A DNA stretch of 64,000 bases from CBDFKS01 sp965248905 (lineage in GTDB: Bacteria > Chloroflexota > Dehalococcoidia > Lucifugimonadales > JAGWBF01), in the NCBI GenBank assembly GCA_965248905.1, contig CBDFKS010000003.1, positions 62,001 through 126,000 of the forward strand. The letters are read 5' to 3'. A program made the position numbers and the translations under genes. The notes beneath the pieces are model-generated. The model ran no database searches, had not been told where the DNA came from, and saw only the letters and a program-made list of their open reading frames with translations. Shown piece after piece: positions 59,082 to 64,000 of this stretch (position 1 is the stretch's first letter; each line of letters begins with the position of its first letter).

Positions 59082-59936
59082 GTGGCTGATGACAGGATCG
59101 CTCAAAAGTTTAAACAGTTAGACAGAGAAGGCAATACCGGCCTCGTTCTATTCCTCACTGCCGGCTTTCCCGACATGGACGCAACCCTCGAGCTTGTGCC
59201 GGCTCTAGCAGAGGCCGGAGCCGATTGCATTGAGTTGGGTGTGCCCTTCAGCGACCCACTGGCCGACGGCCTTACCATCCAGGCCTCCAGCTTCCAGGCC
59301 CTGCGCAACGGAGTCACCCTGGATAGCTGCATTAAATTGGTGAAAGAGCTTCGAGACCGAGTGCCGGATACACCCTTAATACTGATGGGTTACTACAATC
59401 CTATCCTTAGCTACGGCCTAGAACGGTTCGGCGACGAAGCTCGTCGCGCTGGAGTGGACGGCGTAATAGTGCCCGACCTACCCACCGACGAGGCAGGTCC
59501 ATTGATGGACCAGTGTGCACCACGTGGAATACACACCATACCCCTGCTAGCTCCCACCAGCACGGACGCCCGTATCGAGATGGCTTGCGGGGTTGCCTCG
59601 GGCTTCATCTACTGTGTGAGCCTCACCGGTGTCACTGGCGCCAGAAGCGAGCTATCTTCTCCGGCTTTGAACCTGTTGGAACGGGTCCGCCGCCACACCG
59701 ACTTGCCATTGACCGTGGGCTTCGGTATATCCAACAGAGAGCATATAGAAGCCATAGAAGGCCACGCTCAGGCCGCGGTGGTGGGCAGCGCCTTGATAAA
59801 TACGATTAACGACTCGCCACGAGAGCATCTTATTGACAGAGCACAGCAGCTCGTACGTGAATTGACCGGCGCCATTCCATCGACTTCTACTTCGGTCAGG
59901 ACAGCCCCTTCGACCTCGCTCAGGACAGGCCGATGA
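59082..59936 (+). CDS. trpA: Tryptophan synthase alpha chain with repeat-derived C-terminal tail
   Basis: TrpA cleaves indole-3-glycerol phosphate to indole. The 284-residue TIM barrel has LVLFLTAGFPDMDATLELV, the catalytic Glu in CIELGVPFSDPLADG, the catalytic Asp in GVIVPDLPTDEAGP, and the phosphate loop FGISNREH. The normal end is LVRELTGAI; after it come about 20 extra residues (PSTSTSVRTAPSTSLRTGR). These are translated from two copies of a dispersed repeat module, CTTCG(GT/ACCTCGCT)CAGGACAG, at 59884-59930. GTG start 59082. ATGA overlap with aroH. Confidence 0.94.
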   Translation: MADDRIAQKFKQLDREGNTGLVLFLTAGFPDMDATLELVPALAEAGADCIELGVPFSDPLADGLTIQASSFQALRNGVTLDSCIKLVKELRDRVPDTPLILMGYYNPILSYGLERFGDEARRAGVDGVIVPDLPTDEAGPLMDQCAPRGIHTIPLLAPTSTDARIEMACGVASGFIYCVSLTGVTGARSELSSPALNLLERVRRHTDLPLTVGFGISNREHIEAIEGHAQAAVVGSALINTINDSPREHLIDRAQQLVRELTGAIPSTSTSVRTAPSTSLRTGR

Positions 59937-60301
59937 CGGCGTGCAGAGGCATTCGGGGCGCTACCACCGTCGACCACAACACGAAGGACGAGATATTCGC
60001 CTCCACGAGGGAGCTTTTCCTTAAGGTAGTCGAATCAAACCAGGTGGAAGAGTCCCAGGTAGCAGCAGTGCAATTTACAACCACCCAGGACATTAATGCC
60101 GCCTTCCCAGCCACCGCGGTAAGGGAAATGGGATGGGAGCGTACTGCCATGTTATGCAGCCACGAGATAGCCGTGCCTGGCAGCCTGTCCAAGTGCATAC
60201 GCCTGCTAATACTGGTGAATACCGACAAGGGACCCGATGAGTTGGTCAACGTGTACCTAAGAGGAGCCGTAAATCTGCGACCCGATCTTGCAGGTGGATG
60301 A
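59933..60301 (+). CDS. aroH: Chorismate mutase, AroH type
   Basis: Converts chorismate to prephenate for Phe/Tyr. The 122 residues are the AroH trimer type: CRGIRGATTVDHNTKDEIF, AVQFTTTQDINAAFPATAVRE, and ending with VNVYLRGAVNLRPDL. The Arg in RGIRGAT and the Tyr-Leu-Arg near the end are active-site residues of the Bacillus enzyme. The start overlaps the trpA stop by ATGA and the stop overlaps a 36-codon ORF in the same way. Confidence 0.93.
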   Translation: MTACRGIRGATTVDHNTKDEIFASTRELFLKVVESNQVEESQVAAVQFTTTQDINAAFPATAVREMGWERTAMLCSHEIAVPGSLSKCIRLLILVNTDKGPDELVNVYLRGAVNLRPDLAGG

Positions 60302-60408
60302 TGCACGACCCGATATTCGTGAGCCTAGAAGAAAGCCTTAAAAAGATTCATCGAGCAGAGCATACGCCACAATTTATAACGATCCCCAGAAAGGACAACT
60401 GGGCATGA
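60298..60408 (+). CDS. 36-residue ORF translationally coupled between aroH and DAHP synthase
   Basis: ATG 60298 (or the adjacent ATG 60301) opens a frame that ends at TGA 60406-60408. Its product reads MMHDPIFVSLEESLKKIHRA and then EHTPQFITIPRKDNWA. It overlaps the aroH stop (ATGA) and also the ATG of DAHP synthase (ATGA), so it exactly bridges the two genes. The peptide is amphipathic in the middle and has no known motif. It could be a coupling device, a small regulator or chance. Confidence 0.45.
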   Translation: MMHDPIFVSLEESLKKIHRAEHTPQFITIPRKDNWA

Positions 60409-61433
60409 TTGTAGTAATGCGAAAGGATTGCACCCGCGAGCAGATCCGTGCAATCCAGGAGCGTATAGAAAGCCACGGCTTGCAAGCCCACCTATCAGTG
60501 GGAGTGGAACGAACAGTCATAGGGGTAATGGGCCAGACCTTCCAGGAGCTCAGAAACGAGCTTGGACTCCTGCCCGGCGTCCTGGAAGTGGTGCCCATCT
60601 CCAAACCCTACAAGCTTTCCAGTAGAGAGTTCAAGCCAGAGGACACCCTTGTTAAGGTGGGCGACGCTGTCATCGGAGGCGACGAGCTCGTTGTAATGGC
60701 TGGCCCCTGTGCCGTGGAGAATGAGGAGCAGGTGATATCCTCAGCTCGCACCATCAAGGCTGCGGGCGCCAAGATACTTCGTGGTGGCGCCTTCAAACCC
60801 CGTAGCTCCCCATACAGCTTCCGCGGCATGGGTGTTCAGGGACTCCAGCTTCTGGCCAAGGCCAGAGAGGAGACCGGCTTGCCCGTGGTCACTGAGGTAA
60901 TGGCCCCCGAGGACGTGGGCATGGTGGCCCAGTATGCCGACATGCTCCAGATCGGCACTCGCAACGCTCAGAACTTCAATCTCCTTGACGAGATTGGGAA
61001 GATCAGGAAGCCGGTTTTGCTCAAGCGAGGCTTTGCGGCCACCTACGAAGAGTGGCTTCTCGCCGCAGAGTACGTTCTAGCTGGCGGCAACAACCAGGTA
61101 ATCCTGTGCGAGCGCGGCATAAGAACCTTCGAGACAGGTACTCGCTTTACTATGGACCTGTCTGCCATACCCATGATCAAAGAGCTGAGTCACCTGCCCA
61201 TTATCGCCGATCCCAGCCACGGTACCGGCAGAGCTCACCTGGTGGCGCCCATGACCCTGGCTGCAGTGGCTGCCGGCGCCCATGGAATCATCGTAGACGT
61301 CCATCCCAATCCCGCGGTGGCCAAGTGCGACGGTGCCCAAGCCCTCACCTTCGAGGGCTTCCAAAGCATGATGACCCAGGTCAGGGCGGTGGCCCAGGCC
61401 GTTGGCAAAGTGCCCGCTAACGCCACCGGCTAA
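60405..61433 (+). CDS. aroF: 3-deoxy-7-phosphoheptulonate synthase (DAHP synthase, AroF/AroA type I-beta)
   Basis: First enzyme of the shikimate pathway, joining PEP and erythrose-4-phosphate. The 342 residues comprise an N-terminal regulatory ferredoxin-like domain (about 1-75, IVVMRKDCTREQIRAIQERI) and the barrel with MAGPCAVENEEQV, LRGGAFKPRSSPYSFRG, QIGTRNAQNFNLL, LLKRGFAAT, PIIADPSHGTGRAHLV and VDVHPNPAVAKCDG. Metal ligands Cys (GPCA), His (SHGT), Glu and Asp are in place. Such N-terminal domains give feedback control by Phe/Tyr in some homologues. Confidence 0.94.
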   Translation: MIVVMRKDCTREQIRAIQERIESHGLQAHLSVGVERTVIGVMGQTFQELRNELGLLPGVLEVVPISKPYKLSSREFKPEDTLVKVGDAVIGGDELVVMAGPCAVENEEQVISSARTIKAAGAKILRGGAFKPRSSPYSFRGMGVQGLQLLAKAREETGLPVVTEVMAPEDVGMVAQYADMLQIGTRNAQNFNLLDEIGKIRKPVLLKRGFAATYEEWLLAAEYVLAGGNNQVILCERGIRTFETGTRFTMDLSAIPMIKELSHLPIIADPSHGTGRAHLVAPMTLAAVAAGAHGIIVDVHPNPAVAKCDGAQALTFEGFQSMMTQVRAVAQAVGKVPANATG

Positions 61434-61473
61434 GAACAGGTTAGCAAGCTCCAGCCTTCTCCTATAAATGAGT

Positions 61474-61501
61474 GTAGGTGCGACGCATACGTCGCACCTA
61501 C
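61474..61501. repeat. Perfect palindrome after the aromatic operon
   Basis: GTAGGTGCGACG (61474-61485) and CGTCGCACCTAC (61490-61501) pair around CATA. No T-run follows, so it is a repeat or a weak terminator. Confidence 0.7.
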
Positions 61502-61669
61502 CGCATCCGCGGAATCTCCTGATGGCGAACCGCCATGGACCATTCACCCCAACATTGCCAATCTGGCGCCAAACACTGACAATCCCCGTATCCCCATCAC
61601 ACCTATCGCACACCGGTCCTCGTACGTTGGTGACACAGATCCCAGATTAATCCATTTAGGAGTTGAGCC

Positions 61670-62541
61670 ATGGCACTTCTACTATCGGCCCGGAGACGGT
61701 GGACACTAACCATAGCGATTCTGACAGCGCTGTTCGCAGTCGCGGTTGTTGCGCTGAACGACAGCCCCGCCTTTGGCGTGGCGCCGCCACCGGGAGCTTC
61801 GGACCCGGCGTCCCACACGGGGACCTGGGCCGGCTGGGCTACGGCAACGCTATTACCATCGGTGACAACGAGACACCCTCCTCGGCCGGCGACGTGCCGG
61901 TGGGCGACAGGGTAGTCCAGGTCGCCGCCGGAGGCTCCTCCACCTGCGCCCTGCTCACTACAGGCTCGGTGCGCTGCTGGGGAATTGGCGGAGCCAGTTT
62001 GGGCTACGGCAACTCCGACACCATAGGGGACGACGACGTTCCGGCCTCTGCGGGCGACCTGGAAGTGGGCACCCAGGTCCAGACGGCTAGCGTGGCTTGC
62101 AACGGGCTACCTGTGACCATTCTGGGCACCCCGGGGCCGGATATCATTACCGGTACTAAAGGTGCTGACGTGATCGCGGCTTTGGCCGGCAACGACATCG
62201 TCCAGGCTGGGTTAGGTGCCGACACGGTATGTCTGGGGCCGGGCAACGACATAGCCGCCGGTGGGTCCTACGATGACGGGATATCCGGTGGTCCCGGGGG
62301 CGACAGGATCAACGGTGTGTCCGGCGGCGATACCATCTGGGCAGACTCGGGCCACGACCTGGCCCTGGGCGCTGCCGGTGACGACCTGATACAGGGGAAT
62401 GCCGGCCACGACATGCTTTTCGGGAACCAGGAGCCCGACACCTTCAACCGCGGCCCCGACTCCGACATCGTCGACGGAGGCCCCGGCGTGGACTCCATAG
62501 ACCCATCCGACGGATGCGAACTCACCGCCAGCATACCTTAG
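61670..62541 (+). pseudogene. Secreted RCC1-like/RTX-like protein, frameshifted
   Basis: ATG 61670 with TAGGAG upstream begins a signal peptide (LTIAILTALFAVAVVAL, cleavage near AFG) that runs to a stop at 61915 in one frame. The recognisable domains lie in another frame up to 62541: RCC1-type units (LGYGNAITIGDNETPSSAGD, VVQVAAGGSSTCALLTTGS, VRCWG) and then RTX-like calcium repeats (GxxGxDxI, for example GNAGHDMLFGNQEPD). The frame changes near 61800-61830, most likely by deletion within the repeats. Either the gene is broken here or the assembly has a small error. The intact protein would be an exported calcium-binding repeat protein. Confidence 0.65.
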
Positions 62542-62693
62542 GTGGACAAACTCCTCCGCCCTGGTGGGACAGGATTGAAGTGAGGGGGATAACCCTATCC
62601 CTTCAACAAACCGAGGCCAGGCTTCAGCCTGCCCGGTCCAGAGAAACGTGGTTCTCTCGCCTCTTCATAGAGGCGAGTCAAAGTTGGGGGTGA

Positions 62694-62725
62694 TTTCACC
62701 CCCATCCCAACCTTCCCCCATCAAG
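62694..62725. repeat. Half of a MITE-like palindrome, copy 3
   Basis: TTCACCCCCATCCCAACCTT followed by CCCCCATCAAG matches the inner left arm of the elements at 2005 and 17498. The IS4 copy 2 begins at its centre, as in copy 1. The usual outer arm TAGTACT is not seen to the left, so this copy is degenerate; its right half lies beyond the window. Confidence 0.6.
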
Positions 62726-64000
62726 GGCTCACTGGGGTAGGCATTTGAAATTATGAGCTTTGGGAACCGGTTTATGGTAGGTAATTTGCAAACCAGGGAG
62801 TGGGTTTGGCCAAGGTTCAGGTATGAGCCACAGGCGAAGCCAAGGCCTACCCTGGAGCAGTTGCCGAGTCATACAGCATATGCCCTTCTTTATCACGCTA
62901 TCCTTTCGGGGTCCAGAACAGCTAGGAAGTGGATGAGGGCTTCTGACTCTCTGGGGAGGTACTCCAAGAGAAATAGCGTCTTCTGCTCTGGTCCCATAGG
63001 CCGTGGCCCACAGGGTAGCCACCGCCAGAACGAGCCAGTACCGGGCCACTCGGTCCGGGTCAGTCCGTCGAGTGCGTTGCCATTGCCAACCCACACTCTT
63101 GAGAGCGCGAAAACCCAACTCGATCCAGAAGCGCAACCCATACCAGCATACCCCCACATCCTCGGGAGGCAAGTCGGTAATCACTATCCAGGGTTCCTTC
63201 TGGCCTTTATCCCAAACCACCACCAAAGTACCGAAGCGGTGGCGCTTGGGATTATAAAAGGCACTGCCCCTTCCTACCCAGGCGTGGCCTGGTCCGGGAA
63301 TCAGCGTCCTGGCTTGCCGGCGTTGCACCTGCAACGGTTGAAAGCTGGTGTTGTTTTTTACCCGCATCAGTGGATGCCATCCCAAGGCCCGTATTTGCTT
63401 CCAAAGGCGGGGGCTCCACAAGCCCCGGTCAGTCATCACCAGCACCTCCATGCTTTTGGACACTTCGGGAGCAAGCAGTTGCAAAAGCCGGAGGATTTCG
63501 GGAATCCAAGCCCCCGACCTGTTAGCAGGGAGTATGGTCCAGGCAATGGGAATGGCGCTACCCCGGTACAGCACGCTTACTACCAGGGCGACCACGCGGT
63601 CTTGGTGGGCTGTTGCGTCGACGGCCAAGGCCAGTTGTTGACCTTTCCACAAAGACAGCAGCCAGCGGAGCAAAGGCGCAAAACAGAGGGTTACATCCAA
63701 CTGGATGTTGCAGGGAGTGGCCTTCTCCGAACCATCCCGAAGGAACTCTCTAAGGTATTGTCGCAGAGCATGGAAGGTGGCGATGGAGGATAGAGCATCA
63801 ATCACCGCGCTTTGGCAAGCACTCTTAGCCATGATTGCCCCATACACCCATAGCGCCAATCCACGTATTTGGCTGGATCTTAGGTCAGGAAAATACTGTT
63901 CAGTTGAACGTAGCAAGTGGTACCATTCTCTCGGAAAGCGCATGAGTCACCTCCCCACATCCCAGTTGAGTGATACTTCTAGGATGACGGGAAAGCTCGG
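62726..64000 (-). mobile_element. IS4-family insertion sequence, copy 2 (right end outside the window)
   Basis: It starts with the same 19-bp end GGCTCACTGGGGTAGGCAT and matches copy 1 base for base apart from one extra G near 62794-62799, as far as I compared. About 54 bases with the other terminal repeat are missing past 64000. The preceding CATCAAG (62719-62725) equals the flank of copy 1. Confidence 0.9.
62729..63943 (-). CDS. IS4-family DDE transposase, copy 2 (intact frame)
   Basis: 404 residues with the same catalytic set as copy 1 (D109, D172, E275 and the Y-R-E-K signature). After WPNPL the C-terminus continues PGLQITYHKPVPKAHNFKCL and stops with TGA inside the terminal repeat. This is probably the original C-terminus, since copy 1 lacks one G and runs out of the element. 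The gene is complete in the window. Confidence 0.88.
   Translation of the reverse strand: MRFPREWYHLLRSTEQYFPDLRSSQIRGLALWVYGAIMAKSACQSAVIDALSSIATFHALRQYLREFLRDGSEKATPCNIQLDVTLCFAPLLRWLLSLWKGQQLALAVDATAHQDRVVALVVSVLYRGSAIPIAWTILPANRSGAWIPEILRLLQLLAPEVSKSMEVLVMTDRGLWSPRLWKQIRALGWHPLMRVKNNTSFQPLQVQRRQARTLIPGPGHAWVGRGSAFYNPKRHRFGTLVVVWDKGQKEPWIVITDLPPEDVGVCWYGLRFWIELGFRALKSVGWQWQRTRRTDPDRVARYWLVLAVATLWATAYGTRAEDAISLGVPPQRVRSPHPLPSCSGPRKDSVIKKGICCMTRQLLQGRPWLRLWLIPEPWPNPLPGLQITYHKPVPKAHNFKCLPQ

Noticed and set aside
61663..61800. Start of the RCC1/RTX-like protein in the same frame as its repeats
   Set aside because: That frame begins with Arg/Cys-rich nonsense, while the neighbouring frame has a clean signal peptide and a ribosome site, so a frameshift is the better explanation.
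2005..64000. The two IS4 copies as ends of a composite transposon
   Set aside because: The 60 kb between them is ordinary housekeeping DNA (recA, nadE, tsaD and so on) and each copy has its own target flank in a separate repeat.

Overview
The window looks like a chromosome segment of a mesophilic bacterium, most likely a Chloroflexota member related to Dehalococcoidia. This is inferred from the mix of genes, the many TTG and GTG starts, short operons with ATGA overlaps and abundant 'ACCCCCATCC..CTTCCCCC' palindromes; there is no rRNA or other direct taxonomic marker. Most of it is dense housekeeping sequence on both strands, broken by three insertion-sequence types and several palindromic repeats.

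Layout. 1-2.0 kb: tail of an ABC permease and two ABC ATPases. 2.0-6.1 kb: an IS4-family element inserted in a MITE-like palindrome, a secreted repeat protein with a disturbed 3' end, and an IS481-like element. 6.4-17.5 kb: a cell-surface glycan cluster (two cytosolic glycosyltransferases, two large membrane glycosyltransferase-like proteins, a methyltransferase, a beta-propeller and a flippase-like protein), preceded by a pseudoknot-plus-terminator leader and interrupted by an unknown-protein/PIN pair. 17.6-19.1 kb: a small membrane gene and a DUF3179 gene with one in-frame TGA exactly where the family has the first Cys of its CPLC motif, followed at the right distance by a perfect SECIS-like hairpin. 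19-31 kb: HAD hydrolase, NAD synthetase, RidA, recA-recX, and converging on them plsY, a PHP esterase, ymdB and rny, then tsaD. 31.5-33.7 kb: a two-component system with a Pho-box-like promoter. 34-43 kb: a toxin-antitoxin-like pair, LLM oxidoreductase, deacetylase, FmdB, Dtd, a DUF559-like nuclease, nadC, nadA, miaB and tRNA-Ser. 43-53 kb: Lrp regulator, aconitase, lone antitoxin-like genes, a HemQ-type protein, an ISNCY-type element and a siroheme sulfite/nitrite reductase with its own promoter and attenuator-like leader. 53-56 kb: a hydantoinase-type protein with its DUF917 partner. 56-61.5 kb: pseudo-receiver, RarA, CPBP protease and an aromatic operon (trpA, aroH, a 36-codon ORF, DAHP synthase). 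61.6-64 kb: a frameshifted RCC1/RTX-like secreted protein and a second IS4 copy running off the end.

The strongest novel signal is the candidate selenoprotein at 17975-19111. Next come two candidate regulatory RNA leaders (6400-6491 and about 49580-49712), the hidden coupled ORF in the aromatic operon, and an IS4 element that sits at the same place in the same palindromic repeat in both of its copies.
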